In this document: in pieces, positions 51,322 to 59,784 of the stretch
Layout of the letters: each line of letters starts with the position of its first letter
Position numbering within the stretch: the stretch's first letter is position 1
DNA from: Flavobacterium cerinum
Lineage (GTDB): Bacteria > Bacteroidota > Bacteroidia > Flavobacteriales > Flavobacteriaceae
Direction of reading: 5' to 3'
Length of the DNA stretch: 64,000 nucleotides
Assembly: GCF_024496085.1 (NCBI RefSeq)
Contig: NZ_CP101751.1
Span: 3,658,001 to 3,722,000 of the forward strand
Program-made: the position numbers and the translations under genes
Notes under the pieces: generated by a model
Told to the model about the DNA's origin: nothing
The model's input: only the letters and a program-made list of their open reading frames with translations
Databases searched by the model: none

Positions 51322-52038
51322 TTAATACTGTGTTATATATTGTTTTTGTTTTTCGACATCCTGAAAGTATTTGATCAATCTGGCAATGGATTCTTCAGCC
51401 ATATAAACCAGAAAATCTTCATCGGGTCTCGAAACAAATTCATTTATCAAATCATTATCAATTACTACCCGGATTCGGGTTGTTCTCCCGAAACTGAGTT
51501 CTTCTTCTACTTTTACTATTTTACGGGCGTTTAGTTTTTTTTCCTGATATTTTCCGTAGAAATAATCATAGAATTCCTTTCCGAACTTGGTTTTGGTTTC
51601 GTCTGATACGATTCCGGTTAGTTCCAATCCGTCCGCCGGTTGATCGGCTTTATCGTCTTCACCTACTACAATCCGGTCTTTTCCGATGATTTTATCGTCT
51701 TCATCATATAATAACAACAAAAGAATCGTTTCATCTTCTTTAGACAGGTTGACCTGTGTTCGGGACAGTATCTTTTTCTCATTCGGTGCCAATGTAAACC
51801 GGCCATCCTGAGAATTATTCGAAAGGTTTTTACTTCTTTTATTTTTTTTAATAACCGTTAGTTTGTACCGCATGCTTTTATGCACATCCGTTACATTTTC
51901 GGCAGTACCGGTAACCGACAGCATATTTTCGAATTCAGTCGTTTCTATTTTCGCTTTCACTTCCTTGTTCATTATCTGGGCATAACCGGATATCGAAACG
52001 GAAAGAAGCAATATCTGCATGAAGTGTAGCGGTTTCAT
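51322..52038 (-). CDS. csgE: Curli adaptor CsgE fused to an N-terminal CsgH-like domain
   Basis: A 238-residue exported protein (signal ending SISGYAQ). Residues about 130-230 are CsgE: LTGIVSDETKTKFGKEFYDY, RKIVKVEEELSFGRTTRIR, DEDFLVYMAEESIARLIKYF; this caps the pore and delivers curlin. The first about 110 mature residues are extra. They form a beta-sandwich pattern (MLSVTGTAENVTDVHKSMRY, LTVIKKNKRSKNLSNNSQDG, RFTLAPNEKKILSRTQVNL, IGKDRIVV) like CsgH, a curlin inhibitor of Alphaproteobacteria. The CsgH similarity is my reading of pattern and needs a profile search. Confidence 0.9.
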   Translation of the reverse strand: MKPLHFMQILLLSVSISGYAQIMNKEVKAKIETTEFENMLSVTGTAENVTDVHKSMRYKLTVIKKNKRSKNLSNNSQDGRFTLAPNEKKILSRTQVNLSKEDETILLLLLYDEDDKIIGKDRIVVGEDDKADQPADGLELTGIVSDETKTKFGKEFYDYFYGKYQEKKLNARKIVKVEEELSFGRTTRIRVVIDNDLINEFVSRPDEDFLVYMAEESIARLIKYFQDVEKQKQYITQY

Positions 52039-52048
52039 GGCCTTTTTA

Positions 52049-52531
52049 TTAACGGTTAAATATGAGTACGGAGCCCGAGTTTCCTCTTTGAATGATCTTC
52101 ATATCGTCGGATATCGAATTGGTTCCGTAACTGGTGTAATTCAAATTGTTACCATATTGAATCACCTGATTATTAATTATAGAATAAGGGTTTGCTGAAA
52201 AATCACTGATCGTATTATTATTTCCTTTTTGCACCAGCGACTGATTGATTTCCCTTGCATTTTTATACAGATCCAGCGTATTCTGATTTCCCAGTTGACT
52301 TACATTGATATTGTTCTGCATTGCTTTTACAGTAACATTAGCATAATTCTGATAGCCTACCTGCTGGATTGTTACAATAGAATTTCCTGAAAAGCTTTTT
52401 TCTTTTTGAGCTTGTTGCACCATTTCCTGTTGCTTGATCAATCCGAATTCCTTTAAGTCCTGCACTTCCTGAGCCAGAAGCGAACCGGAAATCATGATGA
52501 ATAACAATCCATATGACAACATCCTTTTCAT
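52049..52531 (-). CDS. Minor curlin, CsgB-like nucleator
   Basis: A 160-residue secreted protein (signal ending SGSLLAQ). It has about five degenerate curlin repeats: QQVGYQNYANV, SQLGNQNTLDL, VQKGNNNTISD, IQYGNNLNYTS and IQRGNSGSVLIF, with spacings less regular than in the major subunit. The N-terminal helix (DLKEFGLIKQQEMVQQAQKEK) is unusual. It ends FNR, with a basic residue as in CsgB. The nucleator role is inferred from its small size and place between the major curlin and csgE. Confidence 0.82.
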   Translation of the reverse strand: MKRMLSYGLLFIMISGSLLAQEVQDLKEFGLIKQQEMVQQAQKEKSFSGNSIVTIQQVGYQNYANVTVKAMQNNINVSQLGNQNTLDLYKNAREINQSLVQKGNNNTISDFSANPYSIINNQVIQYGNNLNYTSYGTNSISDDMKIIQRGNSGSVLIFNR

Positions 52532-52599
52532 AATCGGTTATATTTAGAGGAAAAAGGAGAGCTAACTTTTTACATTTACCTCTCCTCTTTTCTATGGGA

Positions 52600-53418
52600 T
52601 TAATTTGATTGGTTTACTAAAGAAACGTTAGCAATACCGGCCTGATTTACAAAACTCATATGTCCTAAACCGGATTGGTTAGTCCAGGCAAAGTTCAAGG
52701 CACCATCCTGATCAATTAAAGACAGGTTAGCGTCTCCGGCCTGAGTAGTTATTGCTAAGTTATAGAATCCGTCCTGAGTGTGAACCGCCATATTGTCTTC
52801 ACCTAACTGGAACTGATAAGATTGGTTTCCTGTTCCGGTTTGGAAAGCTGCAGCTATGTTACCTTCACCCACTTGTGTTTGCATAGAATAGTTATCGGCT
52901 CCAACCTGTACTGCCAAAGCAGCATTATCTTCACCAAACTGAATCTGATCGGCTACGTTACCGGTACCGGCCTGAATAATTGCTGCAGCATTACCAACAC
53001 CAACCTGTAATACATTCGCGTCATTTAAACTACCGATTTGTAGTACAGAAGCATCATTTCCGATTCCGATTTGTTGGATATCAGAGCTGTTTGCAATACC
53101 AATCTGAGCTACACTAGCATCGTTAAAAGCACCTAATTGGTATACAGATGATTGGTTTAAAATACCCCATTGTGCGACACTGGCATCATTTCCCCATCCC
53201 ACCTGTTCTACAGATGACATGTTTAAAATTCCAAACTGATCTACGTCAGAATTATTAAAAAATCCTAACTGATCTACATCAGAAATATTCAAAAGTCCGG
53301 CCTGATTTACATTGGACATATTTCCGATTCCGGTCTGGCTTACCGTACTTAAATTGAACTGGGCAAATGCCCCTGCGGTTAACAGCATCGCGGAGATGCA
53401 AAGAATCATTTTTTTCAT
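52600..53418 (-). CDS. Major curlin, CsgA-like, 22 uniform 11-residue repeats
   Basis: A 272-residue secreted amyloid subunit (signal MKKMILCISAMLLTAGAFAQ). From residue 28 to 269 it has 22 units, each exactly 11 residues, of the form QxGxxNxxxxx (QLGFFNNSDVD, QFGILNMSSVE, QIGIGNDASVL), followed by QSN. One unit has His in place of the Asn (QSGLGH). The two half-turns of a curlin repeat in E. coli are 22-23 residues, so this is an 11-fold solenoid without linkers. Assigned as the main fibre subunit by being the longest and first in the operon. Confidence 0.9.
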   Translation of the reverse strand: MKKMILCISAMLLTAGAFAQFNLSTVSQTGIGNMSNVNQAGLLNISDVDQLGFFNNSDVDQFGILNMSSVEQVGWGNDASVAQWGILNQSSVYQLGAFNDASVAQIGIANSSDIQQIGIGNDASVLQIGSLNDANVLQVGVGNAAAIIQAGTGNVADQIQFGEDNAALAVQVGADNYSMQTQVGEGNIAAAFQTGTGNQSYQFQLGEDNMAVHTQDGFYNLAITTQAGDANLSLIDQDGALNFAWTNQSGLGHMSFVNQAGIANVSLVNQSN

Positions 53419-53555
53419 AATAAAAATATTTAATTGGTTAAAATTTCTCTTTTTATTATGAGGTACAAAACGATAAAAGGGTTTCCTTTTTACCGATTAC
53501 AACGGTGTGGAATACTTGTTATGGAAGTGTGGAAAATTGTGGTTATTTTCCTTTT

Positions 53556-53563
53556 CAAAGATA
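53556..53563 (-). promoter_or_regulatory. Probable -7 element of the curli operon
   Basis: TATCTTTG on the minus strand matches TAnnTTTG, 137 bp before the csgA-like ATG. No -33 TTG at the usual spacing is evident. Confidence 0.45.
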
Positions 53564-53671
53564 GCCATTTTATACTTTTCGAAAATATTGTCATTTGATT
53601 TTATTCACAAAAACACTTAATTTTCTATAAAATGAACAAAAAAACAGACGAGTAGCACTATTTTTTAACAA

Positions 53672-53699
53672 AATAAGCCCCAATTAATTGAGGCTTATT
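53672..53699 (-). terminator. Terminator of glutamine synthetase gene
   Basis: Arms AATAAGCCCCAATT (53672-53685) and AATTGAGGCTTATT (53686-53699), a near-perfect 14-bp palindrome with one mismatch. It lies 25 bp after the glnN stop. Confidence 0.75.
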
Positions 53700-53724
53700 A
53701 AATATAAATTATTGATTTCTAACC

Positions 53725-55914
53725 TTATCTGGTGAAAAGTAACTCCCTATATTTGGTTAGAGTCCAGATTTCATTATCGACCAAAAGTTCCAGTTTGTCA
53801 CTGTGATAACGAATGGTATCGAAATATGGTTTTACTTTTTCACAATATGCTTCCGCCTGTTTTTCGATTTTATCCATTTCATTTGCTTTTTTACGCTCTT
53901 CTGTCATTTCTTCAACTTTGGCGTTCATTTCCGCAATATGGCTGGAGATTTCTTTAATCAGGCTGATTTGTTCTTTTCCGATCGCTTCAAAATCTTTTCC
54001 GAAAATCTCTTTTAAACCTTTTACGTTTTCAATTAATGTATTTTGATAACGGATAGCTGTCGGGATTACGTGGTTACGGGCAATATCTCCTAAAACACGG
54101 CCTTCGATCTGGATTTTTTTCACGTATTCTTCCAATTCGATTTCATAACGGGCTTCCATTTCAACGTGGTTCATTACGTTCATTTCTTCAAACAAAGCCA
54201 ATGCCTGTTTTGACACTTTTGCTTTTAAGGCTTTCGGAGTTGTTTTATGATTACTCAATCCTCTTTTAGCAGCTTCTTTTTCCCATGCTTCGCTGTATCC
54301 GTCACCTTCGAAAAGTATTTTTTTGAATTGTTTGATGTATTCACGTAATACGTTAAAAATAGCATCATCCTTCTTCATCTCTTTTTCTTCAATCAGGTTG
54401 TCTACTTCCAATTTAAAATCTTTTAATTGTTTCGCTACAATTGTATTTAAGATTGTCATGGAATTAGCACAGTTTGCAGATGAACCAACAGCACGGAATT
54501 CGAATTTATTTCCTGTAAAAGCAAACGGAGATGTTCTGTTTCGGTCTGTATTATCCAAAAACACATCCGGTAGTTTCCCTACTACGTTTAATTTAAGATC
54601 TGTTTTTTCTTCAGGCGATAATTTCCCTTTTGATACCCCTTCCAGTTCTTCCAGTACTTTTGTCAGTTGCTGACCGATAAATACGGAAATAATTGCCGGT
54701 GGTGCTTCATTCGCTCCTAAACGGTGGTCATTACTTGCCGAGGCAATAGACGCTCTTACCAATTCTTCATTATTATATACGGCTTTAATCGTATTTACAA
54801 AGAAAGTCAGGAATTGCAGGTTACTCATCGGTGTTTTACTCGGACTTAACAAATTAACTCCGGTATCTGTTGCCAATGACCAGTTATTATGTTTTCCGGA
54901 ACCATTAACCCCTTTAAATGGTTTTTCGTGGAATAATACTTTAAAGAAATGACGTTCCGCCACTTTTTGCATTACGTCCATTAATAAAGAGTTATGGTCA
55001 ACGGCTAAGTTGGTTTCTTCAAAAATAGGTGCCAACTCAAACTGGTTCGGCGCTACTTCGTTATGACGTGTTTTTACCGGGATTCCCAATAACATACATT
55101 CATTTTCCAGATCACGCATATAGTTTAGCACACGCGTTGGAATTGATCCGAAATAATGGTCTTCTAATTGTTGTCCTTTGGCTGATGTATGTCCTAATAA
55201 AGTTCTTCCGGTAGCCATAATGTCCGGTCTTGATGCTGCTAACGCACTGTCGACTAAAAAGTATTCCTGTTCCCATCCTAAGGTTGGGGTTACTTTTTTT
55301 ACATTTTTATCAAAATAACGTGCCACGTCGGTTGCTGCTTGATCAATTGCATGCAGAGCACGTAATAAAGGTGTTTTATAATCCAATGCTTCACCGGTAT
55401 AAGAGATAAAAACAGTTGGAATACACAATGTAGTACCAAAGATAAAAGCCGGTGATGTCGGATCCCATGCGGTATATCCTCTTGCTTCAAACGTGTTACG
55501 GATTCCTCCGTTCGGGAAGCTGGATGCATCCGGTTCTTGTTGTACTAACTGACTTCCTCCGAATTTTTCTACCGGATCACTTCCGTCAAATGAGGTTTCG
55601 AAAAAAGCATCGTGTTTTTCGGCTGTTGTTCCGGTTAACGGTTGAAACCAGTGGGTATAATGTGTCACTCCTTTTGATAAAGCCCACTCTTTCATTCCCA
55701 TCGCAATATATTCGGCTAATCTTCTGTCGATTTTTGTTCCGTGCTGGACAGCACTTTTCACGGCCTGATACGCTTCGCCCGTCAAAAACTGACGCATCGC
55801 CTTATCATTAAATACGTTACTGCCAAAAATCAAAGATTTTTTGTCCAGTTCTTCTACCGCTACGGGTTTTCTGCTGCTAGCTTCTTTTAAAGCCTGAAAA
55901 CGAAATGTTGACAT
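53725..55914 (-). CDS. glnN: Glutamine synthetase type III
   Basis: A 729-residue GSIII, the large form found in Bacteroidota and cyanobacteria, making glutamine from glutamate, ammonia and ATP. Characteristic segments: FGSNVFNDKAM, THYTHWFQPLTGTTAEKHD, EQEYFLVD, SGKHNNWSLATDTG, NDHRLGANEAPPAII and NRTSPFAFTGNKFEFRAVGS. Length matches the family (about 725-730). A promoter with TAAATTTG and upstream TTG is at 55955-55987 (minus). Confidence 0.96.
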   Translation of the reverse strand: MSTFRFQALKEASSRKPVAVEELDKKSLIFGSNVFNDKAMRQFLTGEAYQAVKSAVQHGTKIDRRLAEYIAMGMKEWALSKGVTHYTHWFQPLTGTTAEKHDAFFETSFDGSDPVEKFGGSQLVQQEPDASSFPNGGIRNTFEARGYTAWDPTSPAFIFGTTLCIPTVFISYTGEALDYKTPLLRALHAIDQAATDVARYFDKNVKKVTPTLGWEQEYFLVDSALAASRPDIMATGRTLLGHTSAKGQQLEDHYFGSIPTRVLNYMRDLENECMLLGIPVKTRHNEVAPNQFELAPIFEETNLAVDHNSLLMDVMQKVAERHFFKVLFHEKPFKGVNGSGKHNNWSLATDTGVNLLSPSKTPMSNLQFLTFFVNTIKAVYNNEELVRASIASASNDHRLGANEAPPAIISVFIGQQLTKVLEELEGVSKGKLSPEEKTDLKLNVVGKLPDVFLDNTDRNRTSPFAFTGNKFEFRAVGSSANCANSMTILNTIVAKQLKDFKLEVDNLIEEKEMKKDDAIFNVLREYIKQFKKILFEGDGYSEAWEKEAAKRGLSNHKTTPKALKAKVSKQALALFEEMNVMNHVEMEARYEIELEEYVKKIQIEGRVLGDIARNHVIPTAIRYQNTLIENVKGLKEIFGKDFEAIGKEQISLIKEISSHIAEMNAKVEEMTEERKKANEMDKIEKQAEAYCEKVKPYFDTIRYHSDKLELLVDNEIWTLTKYRELLFTR

Positions 55915-55954
55915 AAAAGTTGTGTTTTTTATTTATACCTATTGTTTTATCGTG

Positions 55955-56009
55955 CAAATTTATATTATTTTTTAATTAAAAAACAAAACACCCCTATTTT
56001 TTTAGGGGT
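55955..56009 (-). promoter_or_regulatory. glnN promoter with upstream hairpin
   Basis: On the minus strand TAAATTTG (55962-55955) fits TAnnTTTG, and a TTG (55986-55984) lies 21 bp upstream, a good -33 element. Just beyond, ACCCCTA (55990-55996) and TAGGGGT (56003-56009) form a 7-bp inverted repeat, a possible regulator site for nitrogen control. Confidence 0.6.
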
Positions 56010-56183
56010 TAAAATAAAAATAATGCATTTAAAAACATAAACACCCCTTTTAATTTCAAACTAAATTAAAAAACAAATATCAAAAAGAATGATCCATCTT
56101 ACTAAAACGTAAAATTTATCCTATATTTTTTACAACAAAACCCGCCATTATAAGTATTTTTACAACAATAAAAACATTTTACA

Positions 56184-57881
56184 ATGAAAAAAATTAACCT
56201 TTTGCTCTTTTTACTATTAAGTATAGCAGCTATTCACGCACAAACCGTTACCTTACAAGTATTGACAGGCCACAGCGGAAATTCTATTAACATCCCTATT
56301 AATACATCTTCCCACAGCGTAACCGTATATACTACAGTAAATATGCCAGCACCACCCAGCGACTCTTACCCTGGCACTCTTAAAATTTACTACAAAAAAG
56401 ACACAACATCACCAGCAATAGTTGCTAACGGAGGAGATAGTGGTGGTTTGCTTTTTTTAGGGGGAACTACCGCAGTAAGACAAATACTATTCTCTTTAAA
56501 CTCTGCTCAATTTTATCCAGAAGGAGGTTTTATATATGCTGAATACCAAACATACAGCGGTTTAAAATACAAAAGCAGTAATTATCCCATTAAAATAATC
56601 TCTACTCCTACCGATCCCGGAAATGGAGGAGGTAGTAATACTTGTTCATTATACGAATTTGTCCCTTATAATGGTATACCAATCTTACCACATCACGATC
56701 CTCAATATCAAGAATGGTATATAACACCCGAAAACTTTCCTTATTATGTTTTTATCGGACCCGGACAACCTGTTTACAGCTCAGCAAGAATCAATTTAAG
56801 AGATATCGGAGCTTCCTACCCATCATCATGTGACTTTGATATCCATGTACGCCCTATATTCAAAAGTATTGGTAATGTAGCTTTAACCATTGACAACACA
56901 ATATCATCAAGCCAATATATTACTCAAGGAACCTCACCACAAACAATAAACGGAAATTCAGCAACACTGTCATATGTTACAGGAGGAAGAGGCAATCAAG
57001 TTACAAATATCATCCCTCTTACTCATTATCAATGGCAACAGAGAATTGTAAAAACCCATGAAATAAATTGGTCCGGTTACAAAAACTATATGGCAACTTA
57101 CGGATGGAAAGATATTCCGGGAGCAAATGGTCAAAACTATACACCTCCAGTTACAACCGGCGTTGTAGAATACAGACGATTAATAATTGAAAATCCCGAG
57201 GATTCTCGTTTCAACTGGAATACTGCAAGCAGCAATGTTATCAGCGTTTATACAATCAGCAATACAAATGTTGGAAATTCAATTTGCTGTGATCAGACAA
57301 TTACTGATATGAACAACATACCGGCAGCTAATGGTACCGGTCCAATTTATCTTACCGGAGATCTTTTGTATCAATGGCAATCATCACTTGACCAACAGAC
57401 TTGGACAAACATATATGGAGCCAACAACTATCATTATCAACCAAAATCTTCAGGAAGAGGATCTGGTGGTCGAAGAAACTACCCGGTTTACCTTAGACGA
57501 ATTATAACTGATCGATCAACTGATATAAGCTATATAAGTAACATCGTAACGTATAATTACCAAATAGGTTCATCAAAAATGAATTCCGACATCACAATCA
57601 ATAACCTCGAACTTAAAAGCGAAACGGAAATTAAGATCAAAGAATTAGAAATTACCATTTACCCTAATCCTACTTCTTCAATACTCACTATAAACCAAAA
57701 TAATGATTCGCTCCCTCTCATCGTTAAGCTTTTTGACTTAACAGGCAGACAGGTTATCAATGATAAAATCCTAAATCATGATTCTACACAAATTGATATT
57801 TCCGAATTACCTAGAGGCACATACATCATAACTCTAGAAAATGATAATCAGAAAATAAACAAAAGAGTTATTAAAGAATAG
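56184..57881 (+). CDS. Secreted protein with Ig-like repeats and T9SS sorting domain
   Basis: A 565-residue exported protein (signal MKKINLLLFLLLSIAAIHAQ). Two related segments share YQWQ ... W.xI.GAN....Y.P ... RRxI: about residues 283-340 and 391-440, like the Ig/PKD-type modules of gliding-bacteria adhesins. The C-terminal 75 residues (ITIYPNPTSSILTINQN ... PRGTYIITLEN ... KRVIKE) are the T9SS type A sorting domain. The gene is A-rich with many AGA and ATA codons, unlike most neighbours, so it may be a recent arrival. Function unknown. Confidence 0.83.
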   Translation: MKKINLLLFLLLSIAAIHAQTVTLQVLTGHSGNSINIPINTSSHSVTVYTTVNMPAPPSDSYPGTLKIYYKKDTTSPAIVANGGDSGGLLFLGGTTAVRQILFSLNSAQFYPEGGFIYAEYQTYSGLKYKSSNYPIKIISTPTDPGNGGGSNTCSLYEFVPYNGIPILPHHDPQYQEWYITPENFPYYVFIGPGQPVYSSARINLRDIGASYPSSCDFDIHVRPIFKSIGNVALTIDNTISSSQYITQGTSPQTINGNSATLSYVTGGRGNQVTNIIPLTHYQWQQRIVKTHEINWSGYKNYMATYGWKDIPGANGQNYTPPVTTGVVEYRRLIIENPEDSRFNWNTASSNVISVYTISNTNVGNSICCDQTITDMNNIPAANGTGPIYLTGDLLYQWQSSLDQQTWTNIYGANNYHYQPKSSGRGSGGRRNYPVYLRRIITDRSTDISYISNIVTYNYQIGSSKMNSDITINNLELKSETEIKIKELEITIYPNPTSSILTINQNNDSLPLIVKLFDLTGRQVINDKILNHDSTQIDISELPRGTYIITLENDNQKINKRVIKE

Positions 57882-57887
57882 ACCACA

Positions 57888-57925
57888 GAAAAGGGCTGCC
57901 AAAAATTTTAGCAGCCCTTTTCTTA
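57888..57925. terminator. Terminator between T9SS cargo gene and collagen-triplet lipoprotein
   Basis: Perfect arms GAAAAGGGCTGC (57888-57899) and GCAGCCCTTTTC (57911-57922), 11-base loop. Serves the convergent stops at 57881 and 57943. Confidence 0.85.
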
Positions 57926-57942
57926 TATAATTATCAAGATTC

Positions 57943-58464
57943 TTATTTCAATACTTTCACTTTCGAGTCATCAATATTAAATGTTTTGATCACTTCATTA
58001 TAGTTAGAAAAATCAACCTGCTTAGTTGCATTTTTAGAAAAATAACCCGGCACAATCACAATTCGGAATGTTTGATTTTGTGTCCATTGAGGTCCTAATA
58101 TATTAAGATCAAAGTCAGCAGAACTTAAAAAAAGATTCACATCTGATCTTGTAAAATCATAATTATACAATAAATCTCCCTGCTCTAACTGAACTGTTTG
58201 CGGCATCAATCTCCAAACCGGTGTTGTCGGATTTACAGTATCCCAAAGCAAATACACCAATACAACATCAGATGCATAGATTTGCGGATTCAACGGAATG
58301 ATGCTTGAGAAATTATTACCGGCATTAAAAGATCGAGTCACTTCAAATACTTCACTGATCGTATCTCCTGACGGTCCTGTAGGCCCTTGTGGTCCTTCCG
58401 GTCCTTCGCATCCCTGGAAAACAAAAGCAGCTACAACGGTTAATAGTAAAATTATCTTTTTCAT
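57943..58464 (-). CDS. Lipoprotein with a short collagen-like segment
   Basis: A 173-residue lipoprotein. Signal MKKIILLLTVVAAFVFQGC has the lipobox Cys at 19, immediately followed by four Gly-x-y triplets (GPEGPQGPTGPSGD) where Pro takes the x position. The remainder is a beta-rich unknown domain (DVVLVYLLWDTVNPTTPVWR, FRIVIVPGYF). Such a short collagen run directly behind the lipid anchor is common in Bacteroidota lipoproteins and may act as a spacer or a trimer stem. Function unknown. Confidence 0.78.
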   Translation of the reverse strand: MKKIILLLTVVAAFVFQGCEGPEGPQGPTGPSGDTISEVFEVTRSFNAGNNFSSIIPLNPQIYASDVVLVYLLWDTVNPTTPVWRLMPQTVQLEQGDLLYNYDFTRSDVNLFLSSADFDLNILGPQWTQNQTFRIVIVPGYFSKNATKQVDFSNYNEVIKTFNIDDSKVKVLK

Positions 58465-58660
58465 ATTTATTTGGTTTTATAGATTATAACAAAGATAAAA
58501 CAATAATCAGGCCAAAATATAATCCTTTTGTTATCACTTTAGCTTACTCTTTTAAATATAATTAAATCAGCCATTAAATATTGATCAAATAACAATAAAA
58601 CACTAAAAAACAAGATCTTAACTTTATTAAAATCGAAAAAACTTTAACAGTTAAAATTCT

Positions 58661-58690
58661 TTTGGCTACCGGATAAAGGACTTACATTTG
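58661..58690 (+). promoter_or_regulatory. Complete promoter of the endonuclease I gene
   Basis: TTTG (58661-58664) for -33 and TACATTTG (58683-58690) for -7, with 18 bp between, as in the Flavobacterium consensus. ATG follows at 58711. Confidence 0.7.
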
Positions 58691-58710
58691 CCGTCCAAAA
58701 TTAATCCACT

Positions 58711-59781
58711 ATGAATAAACTTTATCTATCAGCATTTTTAATGTCGGTAGCAACCGCTTTTGCTCAGATCCCTCAGGGATATTACAATACGGCAACCGGA
58801 ACGGGCTACACACTAAAAACGCAATTGTATAACATTATTAAAGGGCATAACGCTAAAAGCTATAACGCGCTTTACACCTGTTATCAAACATCCGATCGTG
58901 ATTATTTTTACGAAAACGACGGTACCATTCTGGATATTTACTCTGAAAAACCGGATGGTCCGGATTATTACAATTATTCTGCTACCAATACCGGTGATCG
59001 TTGCGGTAACTACAGCAATGAAGGCGATTGTTTTAACCGGGAACACTTAATGCCGCAAAGCGTTTTTAACGAAGCTTCGCCAATGGTTTCCGATGCACAT
59101 CATATTTTACCGACCGACGGGAAAGTAAACGGTATGCGTAGTAATTTTGCTTTCGGAAAAGTAAGCAATCCGACATGGACTTCAAGAAACGGTTCTAAAC
59201 TGGGAAATAACGTGACTGCGGGATATTCCGGAAAAGTATTTGAACCGATCGATGAATTTAAAGGGGATGTTGCCCGTTGCTTACTGTACTTTGTAACTCG
59301 TTATGAAGACAAAGTAGCCAACTGGAATCATGCGATGTTAAACAACACCAGTAATCAGGCTCTGAGCAACTGGTTTAAAAACCTACTACTGACCTGGCAT
59401 AATCAGGATCCGGTAAGTCCGCGTGAAATTGCCCGTAATAATGCCATCTATACTTTTCAAGGGAATCGTAATCCATTTATTGATCATCCTGAATATGTTG
59501 AAATGATCTGGGGTCAGGCTTTAGCAACCGAAACATTCGAAGCTTTAGCGAATATCAATGTTTATCCAAATCCGTCCAACACTAACCGTATTAATATTCA
59601 ATCGGAAAAAGAACTGGATGAAATTATGTTGATTACCTTAAACGGACAAGTAATACAACAAATCAACAAACCTGTAGGAAATCAGGGAACTTATACCGTA
59701 GAAAACTTACCTCAAGGATTCTATCTTATTAAAATGACCGCCGATAGTCAGTCGACTACCAAAAAAGTGATCATCAATTAA
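58711..59781 (+). CDS. Secreted endonuclease I (EndA/NucM type) with T9SS sorting domain
   Basis: A 356-residue extracellular nuclease. Signal MNKLYLSAFLMSVATAFAQ. The catalytic His-Asn-metal core is CFNREHLMPQSVF with DAHHILPTDGKVNGMRSN, about residues 108-150, as in Vibrio EndA. Residues about 280-356 are a T9SS sorting domain (INVYPNPSNTNRINIQ ... PQGFYLIKM ... KKVIIN), so the enzyme should be secreted or surface-bound and degrade environmental DNA. The IS1182 element begins just after its stop, overlapping its terminator hairpin. Confidence 0.93.
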   Translation: MNKLYLSAFLMSVATAFAQIPQGYYNTATGTGYTLKTQLYNIIKGHNAKSYNALYTCYQTSDRDYFYENDGTILDIYSEKPDGPDYYNYSATNTGDRCGNYSNEGDCFNREHLMPQSVFNEASPMVSDAHHILPTDGKVNGMRSNFAFGKVSNPTWTSRNGSKLGNNVTAGYSGKVFEPIDEFKGDVARCLLYFVTRYEDKVANWNHAMLNNTSNQALSNWFKNLLLTWHNQDPVSPREIARNNAIYTFQGNRNPFIDHPEYVEMIWGQALATETFEALANINVYPNPSNTNRINIQSEKELDEIMLITLNGQVIQQINKPVGNQGTYTVENLPQGFYLIKMTADSQSTTKKVIIN

Positions 59782-59784
59782 ATA

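Larger units (their letters stand above)
53419..53724. other. 306-bp leader and promoter region of the curli operon
   Basis: It lies between the csgA-like start and the glnN stop. TATCTTTG on the minus strand (53563-53556) fits TAnnTTTG and would give a leader of about 130 nt for the curli mRNA. The right end holds the glnN terminator (53672-53699). I see no binding site for a CsgD-like regulator and no csgD gene nearby. Confidence 0.55.
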
